From contig BGKB01000003.1 of the NCBI GenBank assembly GCA_003116975.1, positions 124,001 to 188,000 of the forward strand: a DNA stretch of 64,000 bases, written 5' to 3'. The notes under the pieces were generated by a model, which saw only the letters and a list, made by a program, of their open reading frames with translations, was not told where the DNA came from and did not search any database. Shown here in pieces: positions 9,121-18,056 of this stretch. A program made the translations under genes and the position numbers. How positions within the stretch are numbered: the stretch's first letter is position 1; every line of letters begins with the position of its first letter. This stretch comes from Aurantiochytrium sp. KH105. Taxonomy: Eukaryota > Sar > Bigyra > Thraustochytrida > Thraustochytriidae.

Positions 9121-10484
9121 CGTGTTCTCTCTCCGCGTCTGCGCCGGGCTCCTGCCGCTTGCGCAAACGCCGCCGCCGCCGCCGACGACGACGAGGACGG
9201 ACGACGACGCCGCCGCCGCTCACCTCGCGTCACCTCGCGCTCACCTCGCGCGCGTGCTGCGTGCCCGCGTGCGTGCGTGCGTCCGCCGCGACTGCTCTGC
9301 TCCTGCGGCCTGCGCGTGCTGGCGTCCGCGGGCTCGGGCCGGGCGTCGGCGCTCTGCGCGTTGAGGGTCTGCCTGCCCGTCTGTCTGTCTGTCTGTCTGT
9401 CTGCCACGTCGTCGCGTCGAGTCGCGTCTATTGTGGCGCGTCTGTCTATTATCTATTGCGGCGGCGCTGTTGCGGCCACCGCGGCGGCGCTTCTGCGGCT
9501 AGCGAGGCAGCGAGCGCCCCTGCGCAGCGCGGTATCGTCGCTGCTCGCTCCTCTCGGGCGCGGGGCGAGCAGGGCGGCCGAAGGGGCGCGCGAGCGCGGG
9601 GCGAGGCGAGAAGAGGCGGGGGCGAGCGAGGGAGCGAGGCGAGGAGGCGGGGCGTCCGGGCTGGCGCGGCGCGTGGCGGCGATGATTGCGGCATCCCCCT
9701 CGCGGGGGCACGGGGGGAGAGTGGGGGGAGGGGGAGGTGAGGGCGAAGCGGAGGGAGGGGGGGAGGCGGCGACGGAGGCCGCGGGAACGCGCGCGGTGCC
9801 CCCCGCGCTCTCCTTACGCACACGCGCACGCGCGCACACAGGAAGGAGGTGCGCACAAACAACAGCGACAATGATATGAAGGTCCGGGCGCAAGCCGAGG
9901 CCGGACCCAGGCACGCACTGCGCGAAGCAACGCACCTGCCTGTGACGGGGACGCACGCGGCCCGGACGCGCCGCAGCCAGGTTGCCTGCGCAGGGCGGGC
10001 CGGCTGGGACCGCGGCGACTGCGCAGCGCCGCGGTCGACGCGAGGGTGGCCGTGATGACGCAGCCCCCCGGCCGCGGCGGCGAAAAAGGGTTGCGCAGGT
10101 CGGGGTCGAAAAGGGTTGCGCAGAGCGAGGGAGAAGGGGTTGCGCAGAACTCGAAGAAGGAGGAGGAGGAGGCGGCGGAGACCCCGAAGCCGCGCGGCAG
10201 AAGGCCGCGCGCGAGGCGACGTCCGCGGCGGGCGCGGCGGGCGCGGCGGGCGAGCGCTGGCTGCGTGTCGGGCCGGCCGGTCTTCTAGGCTGTTTGCTTG
10301 CAGCGAGGAGAGCGAGGAGCGGCTCGGAGTCGACGCGAAGAGAAGAGAAAAAAAGAAAAGAAAAGAAAAGAAAAGAAAAGAAAAGAAAAGAAAAGCGACG
10401 AAGAAAAGAGAGAAAGGATAGTAGACCTTAACGCGTCTCGTTGCAGCGAACAGAAGAGGGAGGGAGACAAGCAAGCAAGCAAAC
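9121..10484. promoter_or_regulatory. GC-rich divergent intergenic/promoter region
   Basis: Lies between the divergent CYP51 and ankyrin genes and probably holds both promoters. Contains a (GTCT)n tract at about 9379-9403 and an (AAAAG)n purine tract at about 10348-10395 just upstream of the ankyrin start. Long ORFs on both strands here are low-complexity Arg/Ala/Pro translations and were not called. Confidence 0.6.
10348..10395 (+). repeat. (AAAAG)n microsatellite
   Basis: About nine to ten AAAAG units in a 48-base purine tract, 90 bp before the ankyrin protein start codon, probably in its promoter or 5' leader. Confidence 0.9.
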
Positions 10485-12635
10485 ATGGATGAGAGCGGAG
10501 ATGCAGCAGAGAGCGGTGGCGATGCAGACGTGGGAATGAGCGACACCGAGCTAGAGTTTGACCTTGGCCCGACTCTAGATGCGCTCAGAGCTGAGCACCT
10601 TGGACCTGATGACGATCCCATTCTGCAAAGCAAAACCCGAGCAGATTCAAATGAGGACGAGCGCAGAGGTCAAGAGGGGTCTGCTTATAATAGCGAGACT
10701 CCAAAGGACACCATAACCTCTCTGGCGTCCAACGACAGCTTCCCCATCGACCTCGTGCAGGCCAAAGTTCGTTTTGCAAAACACCAAAGCGAAGACGATA
10801 TGAACATCATCAACAACAATCAAGCGATCTTGGAGAACGGCGGTGCTGACACCTTGTCGAGACGCCACGGAGTGGTCTCGTCAACCCAGCCACAACCTCA
10901 GTCTCGTACCTTTAGCATTTTTAGAAGGGGAGCTGCGAAACCGCAAGCGCAAAGCACCACCGCGCGCGGTCGCCGAACAACCAAAAGCACGCTCCTCGAC
11001 CGCAGAGATATTGTGGACGAAGCCGCAAGATTCGTCGCAAACAGAACCCAGCATGCCGCAAAAGATCATGCCTTTCGCTCTGCAGCTTTCGAAAACACCA
11101 CCACTGTTACGGCAGACGCCATGTTCAGGGCTTTGTACGAAGACGGAAATGGATACTTTGCTGGGAAAAATGATCAAAACAACATCGACGCTACGCTCGA
11201 TGCAAGGACAATAGATTTTTTGACGTCTCGTCCCAGGACTTTGCAAAATCTTGCAGCTGCATACGAACACGTCAATCGCAACTTTCGAGGCTTTTGCGTC
11301 GACGACAGCGCACCTCAGCGCCCCTCAGCCGTACGATTTTGCCGCTCGTGCGTTGCTGGAGATGTCGCTGCTGTCCAGGCAGCTCTCGAAGCGACGAGGG
11401 GCACAAATCGTGCCCGTCTCGTCAAGTGGAAAAATCGAATCGGCCAGACACCAGTACATCGCCTCGCGGCACTTGCGCGGAACGCTCTGAAGCCAGCACA
11501 CGAAAAGATCATGGATATCCTCTTTCGCGCCGGCGCCAGCGCAGACGAACGAGACTGCACAGGCTGGACTCCTCTCTTTTATGCTGTGCAGAACGACCAT
11601 CGCGCCATCATTGCCATTTTGTGCGATTACGGAGCGAGGCTTCGTGTGCGTGATGATCCGGCAACACTTCAGCAAGAGCTGAACAATATACAATCCGAAG
11701 TCGCCGAACTTTGCAAATTGCTCGATATGGCAAATCTTGCCGCTGAGGAAGATAAGCAACCGCGATCCATTTTCAAGTATTGCCGTGATCTTGGTCGTCC
11801 AGCGACCCTGAAATTTCTCGTGGACATCTCAGCGATTCGCATAGAGTCTCCGACCCGACGATTTGCAGGTTTTGCGCCTCTCTTTCGCAAAGCTTCCGTA
11901 TCCAACGGTCACGACGCAAAAGAGGACGATGAACTCGAACTTTTCGAGCGGGACAGCGATCCCTACGACGAGCAGCCAGAAACGGTCTTGATCGAGTGGA
12001 CGTCGGCAGCGCGCACTTGGGACTTTGACGTCTTCTTCCATGTAGTGCATACAGTCTCAGATATGCGAGACCACGATCCAGAGGTCAGTCTCAAGTCTGG
12101 GCCGGGCCAGGTACGAGAAGCCGTGCAGCTCGCCACAGAACTCATGCGCTCGCGAATCTGGGCTCTGAATCGCTTTCAAATTGCACCAGGCTATGATTTT
12201 GACGCCAAACGAGATCTTTTTAACGTTCTCGAAGATTCCATTGTTGAAGACGAGGAGGCGCTGAGCCGCCGCAGCTCCCTGCGCATCTCGCGGGACTTTT
12301 CGATGAGCAGGACCTTTTCCGGATCGTCTTCTCAAGGTCCCGCCTCACCAGAGGGACTGTCCAGCCCAATGACGTCCGCACGCTTTGGGCTCGAGCTGAT
12401 AGGTCGTGCTGTTTCATCTCGCACGATTGGTTCCGATCACGGCTCGTCTACTGTCCCATCGAGCTTCACTCTCCACGTTGGTCGCGTGGAGGGCGCCACG
12501 AAGCTCCGCTGGACCATGCCACCAAATTTGCGGGACACAATTGCTCCTGACAGTTTAGCCATTTTCGAGGTCCGTCATTGCAAGAACGACGACATTGCGG
12601 GCTATTCCGAGGTCTTTCCCGTCTTTATGTTATGA
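10485..12635 (+). CDS. Ankyrin-repeat protein, function unknown
   Basis: 716 codons from an ATG in an AAGCAAGCAAACATGG context. The N-terminal 280 residues are acidic, Ser/Gln-rich and probably disordered. Two to three ankyrin repeats follow at about residues 285-385, with GQTPVHRLA and GWTPLFYAVQNDHRAIIAIL as the clearest helices; these normally mediate protein-protein binding. A helical stretch (about 395-470) and a phospho-type Ser/Arg-rich segment with SRRSSLRISRDFS (about 585-600) come next, and a compact C-terminal segment ends in EVFPVFML. No catalytic motif, signal peptide or membrane segment was seen. Single exon. The ankyrin call is good; a role cannot be assigned. Confidence 0.8.
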   Translation: MDESGDAAESGGDADVGMSDTELEFDLGPTLDALRAEHLGPDDDPILQSKTRADSNEDERRGQEGSAYNSETPKDTITSLASNDSFPIDLVQAKVRFAKHQSEDDMNIINNNQAILENGGADTLSRRHGVVSSTQPQPQSRTFSIFRRGAAKPQAQSTTARGRRTTKSTLLDRRDIVDEAARFVANRTQHAAKDHAFRSAAFENTTTVTADAMFRALYEDGNGYFAGKNDQNNIDATLDARTIDFLTSRPRTLQNLAAAYEHVNRNFRGFCVDDSAPQRPSAVRFCRSCVAGDVAAVQAALEATRGTNRARLVKWKNRIGQTPVHRLAALARNALKPAHEKIMDILFRAGASADERDCTGWTPLFYAVQNDHRAIIAILCDYGARLRVRDDPATLQQELNNIQSEVAELCKLLDMANLAAEEDKQPRSIFKYCRDLGRPATLKFLVDISAIRIESPTRRFAGFAPLFRKASVSNGHDAKEDDELELFERDSDPYDEQPETVLIEWTSAARTWDFDVFFHVVHTVSDMRDHDPEVSLKSGPGQVREAVQLATELMRSRIWALNRFQIAPGYDFDAKRDLFNVLEDSIVEDEEALSRRSSLRISRDFSMSRTFSGSSSQGPASPEGLSSPMTSARFGLELIGRAVSSRTIGSDHGSSTVPSSFTLHVGRVEGATKLRWTMPPNLRDTIAPDSLAIFEVRHCKNDDIAGYSEVFPVFML

Positions 12636-13029
12636 CCGCGCCATCCGAAAGGAAGCTTGGCAAAATGGAAAAAAAAAAGTAAAAAAGAATCCGTTACGTT
12701 GAAAGAAAACTTGCACTTGAGATAGCAAGTTGAGGTCTTTCTATTACACACTTTCTGCCAGGTTATACTTGATTCGCGTCAGCTCATCGGCTCATCGCCA
12801 AGCAAGTAGGCTCATTATTCAGGAAGTAAAAGGGTTCTTTTCGTTTTATTGCTCTCCATTCTTCGAGAGCGCGGACCGTCCCGTCTTCTTCCCATGAGTC
12901 TGTGACAGGACACGAGTGGAGACTGAGTGGAAGAGTCCTTCTCGTCCTCCGCGCCGGAGAGAGCTCAGGAAGCTAGCTCTACGTACGTAGCAAATTCGTT
13001 TCAAGGTAGACGCGAAAGGAGCTTTGGCG
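12636..13029. other. Short intergenic, no gene
   Basis: AT-rich 3' flank of the ankyrin gene with an A-rich stretch (about 12668-12688), then upstream sequence of the ADAM-like gene. Nothing else seen. Confidence 0.5.
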
Positions 13030-15117
13030 ATGCGCACGATCACAATGCGAACAGCCGAGGCACTCAGCGTGCTCGTGCTGGCCACGAGCGTGATATCGAC
13101 GAATGCGCGCACCGTGCAAGTCGCCGTCGTCAATGATTTTGGGGCAGCGACATTCGCTGGCCAAGAGGCTGAGGCGGTACAGTGGAGACATGAAAGCGCG
13201 CGTAAAGTCGTGAACGAAGCGCAAAAGTGGTTTGATCGCCTCTCGTCAGCAAGTTCAGAGCTGCCCGACCTTGAGCTCACACTTGTCGATACGCTTTCTA
13301 TGCGAACACAGGCGCCGTGGGAAACTCGGCAGCTCACCCAAGAACAAACTCTGCAGGAATTCTCCCTCTGGGCCGCCGATGCACTTGAGCTGCGACGAAA
13401 TCCGGATACTTTTTATGTTCTTTTCTCAACTGCTTTCCAAGACACGAGCGGAACGAGTGCTCATGGTAGCATGGCATCTGAGGCGCCGTATGGCGTCATC
13501 AATGCTGGTAGCTCTTCGCTAGCAACTCTCGCGTTTCGCTTCGCACGCGTATTGGCCATCAGCATCGGAGCAAAGTCGGATGGAGAAGAAATCGATGACG
13601 CGGATGGCGCAAAATACTCGTGCGAACCTTTCTCTTCGCTTGAGAGAGGGATAATGCATCCCGACTTTGCTTCTGCCGCCACCGCGACCCCCACTCCATC
13701 CGATTGGACCTGGTCAGCCTGCACTATACACTGGATCGAGGAATGGTTTGCCATTAACCCAGAAACGCGGAACGTCGAGGATCCAGTTGCTTTCTCATCA
13801 TGTGGCAATGGCATTATTGATGAAGACGAAGAGTGCGATTGTATTGGCAACGATGAAGCCTGTGATCCTTGCTGCGACGCCAGCACTTGCAAACTTCATG
13901 CGTGGGCAAGTTGCAGCATTTTCGATGAATGCTGCAAGGATACCTGCACGTTCCGTTCACGTGGAACAACGTGTCGTTCAAGTACGTCATCATGCGACAA
14001 CTCAGAAGTGTGCAATGGCGTGAGCGCGCATTGCCCTGCAGACACCTTTCGCGATGACGGCGCTACGTGCACGGACACGCTTGGTCGTGGCGGCACTTGT
14101 TTCCAAGGCATTTGCGCTGCGACGCCAACCGCGCTTTGTCAGTCCGCTGGGTTCAAAGGAGCTTGCCCGAACGAGGGCGAGGAGTGCGGCTTGTTGTACT
14201 GCTATGCTACGGCACCCGCACGAAGCAGAAACCGGGCATGCTACGAAATTGATCAGCTCGTCTCCGACGGCACCAAATGCGACAGCGCTGATGTGTGTAG
14301 TGCAGGCGTCTGTGTGACCTCGTCATCTGTCCAAAAACTATCTATACATTGCTCCGATGATGTGGTCGATGGAGACGAAACCGATGTGGACTGTGGTGGA
14401 ACCGACTGCGACCCGTGCCAAGTTGACGAGAAATGTCTAGTCGACGATGATTGTGCACAGGAGGGCGACTCTGGTCTCGCGTGCGTCGAAGGCACGTGTG
14501 CCTACACGTCTTTTGATGGTTCAAACGCGAATGATGATGCCGTCGCCTCGGCCTCTTCGCAGGATACTGTCGTCCTAACGATCGGAGTCATCCTTGTGTC
14601 GATCATCCTGGCGGTGCTGTTGCTCATCTGCTTTGCACACATTATCTTGGCAATAAGAACTTCATCACGCAACGAAGACGACACGGAGAGTAACATTGAG
14701 TCCGCACCGTCGCGTCGAACAAATATCTATCCATTGGCGACAGATCGTCCCAAAGACAAAACACGTACTCGCGCCGCGGAGAATGAGCAACCCAATCTCA
14801 TGAGCCGCTGGAAATGCTCGCTATGTGCGTCAGTAAACACCGAGGCAGATCGTAAATGCGCAACCTGCAAAAGATCGAGCAAAGACAAGTCCATTGAGAG
14901 CACATCTCCACACACACAAATCAAATGGGGACGGACGAGTGCACCCCCTCCGCGCAAAAGCCGTTTCAGCTGGTTGTGGTCTTGGCGCAAAAATGAGCGC
15001 GATCAGACTAGCGAAGGAACAGAAAGCTCGATGATTGTCATGCGCCGCCAAGACGGAGTAATCACTACCACTCGTGTTTATTACAATGATGCCGAAAGTG
15101 ATGACGATGATCAGTGA
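13030..15117 (+). CDS. ADAM-like membrane protein: inactive metalloprotease region, disintegrin, TM, cytosolic RanBP2 zinc finger
   Basis: 695 codons; the first ATG is 13030 (the upstream in-frame TTG is ignored). Order seen: signal peptide (1-24); a reprolysin-like region to about 255 that keeps an IMHP Met-turn-like motif; a disintegrin domain from CGNGIIDEDEECDC (258) through SEVCNGVSAHCP (about 335); an ADAM-type Cys-rich region to about 470; one transmembrane helix at about 514-542; and a cytosolic RanBP2-type zinc finger starting at Trp594 (W-x-C-x2-C-x4-N-x6-C-x2-C). Where ADAMs carry HExxHxxGxxHD this protein has RVLAISIGAKSD: the Gly and Asp are kept but all three zinc His and the catalytic Glu are replaced, so it is predicted to be a pseudoprotease. 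ADAMs act in shedding and adhesion; here a binding or scaffold role is more likely. Its stop is 68 bp from the stop of the convergent EGF gene. Confidence 0.82.
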   Translation: MRTITMRTAEALSVLVLATSVISTNARTVQVAVVNDFGAATFAGQEAEAVQWRHESARKVVNEAQKWFDRLSSASSELPDLELTLVDTLSMRTQAPWETRQLTQEQTLQEFSLWAADALELRRNPDTFYVLFSTAFQDTSGTSAHGSMASEAPYGVINAGSSSLATLAFRFARVLAISIGAKSDGEEIDDADGAKYSCEPFSSLERGIMHPDFASAATATPTPSDWTWSACTIHWIEEWFAINPETRNVEDPVAFSSCGNGIIDEDEECDCIGNDEACDPCCDASTCKLHAWASCSIFDECCKDTCTFRSRGTTCRSSTSSCDNSEVCNGVSAHCPADTFRDDGATCTDTLGRGGTCFQGICAATPTALCQSAGFKGACPNEGEECGLLYCYATAPARSRNRACYEIDQLVSDGTKCDSADVCSAGVCVTSSSVQKLSIHCSDDVVDGDETDVDCGGTDCDPCQVDEKCLVDDDCAQEGDSGLACVEGTCAYTSFDGSNANDDAVASASSQDTVVLTIGVILVSIILAVLLLICFAHIILAIRTSSRNEDDTESNIESAPSRRTNIYPLATDRPKDKTRTRAAENEQPNLMSRWKCSLCASVNTEADRKCATCKRSSKDKSIESTSPHTQIKWGRTSAPPPRKSRFSWLWSWRKNERDQTSEGTESSMIVMRRQDGVITTTRVYYNDAESDDDDQ

Positions 15118-15185
15118 GAGGTCATTCTTATAAAATGTGTGTCAATTATCTTATCCTTAAAATTTGCTTTTGCGTACTCTATCTT

Positions 15186-17162
15186 TTACGCCTCAGCACC
15201 CACCCAGAGCGCGTTCTGGATGTCACAGCGCTCGCCAGTGTAGCCCTTGAAGCACGTGCACAGACCAGTTGTGTAATCACAGAGACCGCGACCACCGCAC
15301 TCATCAGCCTCCTTCGTACCCGTACCATCAGCGGTCAGAACCTGAGGAGCCGAAGTAACAGTCGCGGTCGTGTCTGCCAAGTTCTCCTGCAGAAGTAGGT
15401 AGGAGGTGCCAGCTGAGGCATCGAAGGTCGTCACAGATGAAACAACGCTGCTAATCGTCGTACCGCCCACATCAAAGCTGAGAGGATCAGTAGTGATGGT
15501 CGTGCCCGACCAGTCATGCTCGGTAGAAATGTAATCTGTCTTGAGTGTAGCAGTCGCGGCTTGGCCTGAGCAATAGCCCTTGGGATCGTTGATAGAACTC
15601 GTAAACGTAAGTTCAGAATTCGCTGAAAGATCGACTTCTGCGGCGAGAACATACTCTCCGATCGTGTTCCCACTGCACACCAGGATAACGGTAGCTCCTG
15701 CAGGCATAATGCCGGTTGGATTGCTTCCGAAATCGATGGTTCCAGCTGCAAGATCAACCGAAGCAGTTCCAGTAATGGTGATGTCGCTGCCCTGAATGAA
15801 GCCAATGTTACCATCCGCAGTAAGAGACCAGGTCTTATCAACGGAAGACCGAATGTCAACGGAAGAGTCTTGAGCATTGGTCTTGCCGTTTGCTTTGACG
15901 CTGGTGACATCGACAGAAAGCAAATTGAGAGGCCCAGAGTTTGCCGCGTCCGAGAACGTCACCTTCAACTCAATGCAGCGAATGTATTCAATCTCAGTGC
16001 AACCAGACAAAGTTCCAGACAAAGGCACTCCAGGTGCAGCTTTGACAATGCCTTCGACAGCTGAGCAAGTGCCTGGAGCCGCCGAATCCTCCAGAAGAAC
16101 CAAGGGACCAGTACCAACAATCTGATATTTGCAGTTGTCGCTCAATCCACAGCGCATCATGGTTTTCGCAAGACCACCGTTGGCACCATCACCATATGCA
16201 TTGTCGAGATCTTTTGCAATGAGGGACTCACAGTAGCCTGCGGTGACACTGACAGAAGGAACATGAGCATTCGGTAGAGCCTGGAGAGCTGCTTCGGTAT
16301 TAGAAGCGACAAGGTTTGCATTAGCAGAACCATCGTAATGCTGCACGGGAATGGGCGCAGTGGTGTAAGACTGTCCATGATGGTTCTTGTAAGTAAGCGT
16401 GAAGGTACCATCGAGACCGGCGTAAGTATCGGTACCGTCGGTACCGATAAACTCAGTGTTCATACCGTTTGAGTAGATTCGAACTCTCTGCGTTTCGGCA
16501 ATCTGATGAGTCTTGGTCATGGGATCATCACCCTTGGGGCAGATCATGTCTTCGCAACCAATGCCCCCGAATCCGGGGTCGCACTTGCAGGTGCGCATGT
16601 GATCCGCGTCCCAGAGGTCGTAGCGGAGCGAGCTGCCGGTTTCCTGGTTGTATTCAGCGACTTGCTGAGCGATGGTCATGCAACGGCCGTTGCCATTGCA
16701 GTAGTTTCCACCCGGGCAGGTGGAGCGGTCGCACGCGGAACCCTCGAAACCCTCGAAGCAGGTGCACTGACCAAGTTCGCGATCGCAGAGGCCAGCGTTG
16801 GAGCACTCCATGTCGAAGTGGCCCTCCTCATCCGAACCCCACGAAGGCCAGTACTCCCAGGAGCCGCCCATGTTCTCGACGGTGAGGACATGAGCACGAG
16901 AGGTGAATGCGGTACCGGGCTGGTAGACCGCCGCGTCATAGCGATCGCCATCGCCGTTGATGTCACCGTTCGGAGTGGTCGCCCATGCACGACCAAAAGG
17001 GCAAACACGCTGCTCGCACGAGTTGCCACGGAAACCCTGGTAGCAGATGCACTGATCGTTGTCGCTGCAGCGGCCACGTCCAGAGCAGCTGTTCGGGCAG
17101 GCTGCTTCAGCCTGGAGGACGGCGAGCGCCACTACGGCGCAAGCCAAGATGCCACGTTGCAT
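15186..17162 (-). CDS. Secreted EGF-like protein of the Sig1/mastigoneme type
   Basis: 658 codons from ATG 17162, chosen because a clean signal peptide follows (MQRGILACAVVALAVLQAEA); the frame stays open upstream but reads as non-protein. Three N-terminal EGF-like units are seen (CSGRGRC...CYQGFRGNSC, CSNAGLCDRELGQC...GFEGSAC, CNGNGRC...CDPGFGGIGC), with the linking motifs CPFGRAW, ECSNAG and CPKGDDPMT. These motifs are found together in stramenopile Sig1/mastigoneme-associated proteins. A long Thr/Ser/Val-rich beta-type region follows (about 215-615), and one more EGF unit (CGGRGLC...GYTGERC) lies near the C-terminus. Probably secreted or on flagellar hairs or the cell surface; family from memory, role inferred. 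Convergent with the ADAM-like gene. Confidence 0.83.
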   Translation of the reverse strand: MQRGILACAVVALAVLQAEAACPNSCSGRGRCSDNDQCICYQGFRGNSCEQRVCPFGRAWATTPNGDINGDGDRYDAAVYQPGTAFTSRAHVLTVENMGGSWEYWPSWGSDEEGHFDMECSNAGLCDRELGQCTCFEGFEGSACDRSTCPGGNYCNGNGRCMTIAQQVAEYNQETGSSLRYDLWDADHMRTCKCDPGFGGIGCEDMICPKGDDPMTKTHQIAETQRVRIYSNGMNTEFIGTDGTDTYAGLDGTFTLTYKNHHGQSYTTAPIPVQHYDGSANANLVASNTEAALQALPNAHVPSVSVTAGYCESLIAKDLDNAYGDGANGGLAKTMMRCGLSDNCKYQIVGTGPLVLLEDSAAPGTCSAVEGIVKAAPGVPLSGTLSGCTEIEYIRCIELKVTFSDAANSGPLNLLSVDVTSVKANGKTNAQDSSVDIRSSVDKTWSLTADGNIGFIQGSDITITGTASVDLAAGTIDFGSNPTGIMPAGATVILVCSGNTIGEYVLAAEVDLSANSELTFTSSINDPKGYCSGQAATATLKTDYISTEHDWSGTTITTDPLSFDVGGTTISSVVSSVTTFDASAGTSYLLLQENLADTTATVTSAPQVLTADGTGTKEADECGGRGLCDYTTGLCTCFKGYTGERCDIQNALWVGAEA

Positions 17163-18056
17163 CGCGACGGCTGTTTGCTTGCGGTTACGAATGGGTATCG
17201 CGCAGTTGTTGCTGCTATTGCGATGGGCAAAGCTCGTTGAGGTTTTGCTGGTCGGCAGGCGTCTTTGCCGCAGCATCTGGCGCGTCTGTTCACTCAACAC
17301 TTCTTGACCGTTGAGGTCTTTCACATCAAGAGGATTGGTATGTGCCAATAGGCTATTGGTATGCAATTCTCACTCGCACTCTCGCAGATCTCTCTCTGGT
17401 TTGACCCTTTCGGACACCCCGAAAGGTTACCGTTTTGCAGGGAAATAAGTTTACCGGATACATGAAAAGTCTCAGATTCAAAAATTTGAATGGAACTTGG
17501 TCTGGTAATAAAGAGCCTGAACGGAAACATGCTCTCCAGGATTGCTAGCATGTTATTGATGATGCGTGCGTTTGGAGTCCAACGGCTTAGAAATTTTTAA
17601 TCTATGGATGCAGGGATGATGGAAACGGTCCGAAGTTGTCGAAGGCGTTATTCAAGATAAGCTTTGACAGAGAAAGGGGGAAGAAAGAGACAGACAGAGA
17701 AGGCAAGAAATGTGTCGGTTGGGAGATTGAGAACATTTTACCGGAGATGTCGGTTGCCTTCAAGTTCAAGTTCCGAGCCAAGGTGAAGGTAAAAGTTAAA
17801 CTTGGGGGTCAGGCATCTTGGAGACGCGGTTCCATCAATGTCATCTTTTGGAGAATTCATGTAGCGCTCGCCTTGTAAGATCAACAAAAATTAGAGAGAA
17901 AACTATGCGTTGAAGAAGGAGTGACACTGCCACTGGTTGCAGCAGCAGCTGCAGGTTGCAATTTTTTCTTTACATTCAATTTTTATGAACAAGAACAAGA
18001 ATTTATTTTAGAAAGGCAGGGAGGGAGGAAGCTTACAATGTGGGTGCACGCAAAAG
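17163..18056. other. Intergenic, no gene recognised
   Basis: Upstream of the EGF protein and downstream of the RhoGAP gene. Relatively AT-rich. An ORF at 17636-17878 lacks an ATG and has Lys/Val repeats; not called. Confidence 0.5.

Noticed and set aside
7201..9879. An 892-codon plus-strand open frame through the CYP51 gene
   Set aside because: Antisense shadow of CYP51; no start context, and the translation is compositionally odd with no domain.
9449..10633. 394-codon minus ORF between CYP51 and the ankyrin gene
   Set aside because: Phe/Ser/Leu homopolymer from the (AAAAG)n tract and Arg/Pro repeats from GC-rich DNA.
13024..13029. Start at 13024 for the ADAM-like protein
   Set aside because: The codon is TTG; the next in-frame ATG at 13030 begins the signal peptide.
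17163..17366. 68-residue extension before the EGF protein
   Set aside because: It would bury the signal peptide; the methionine at 17162 starts a textbook signal sequence.
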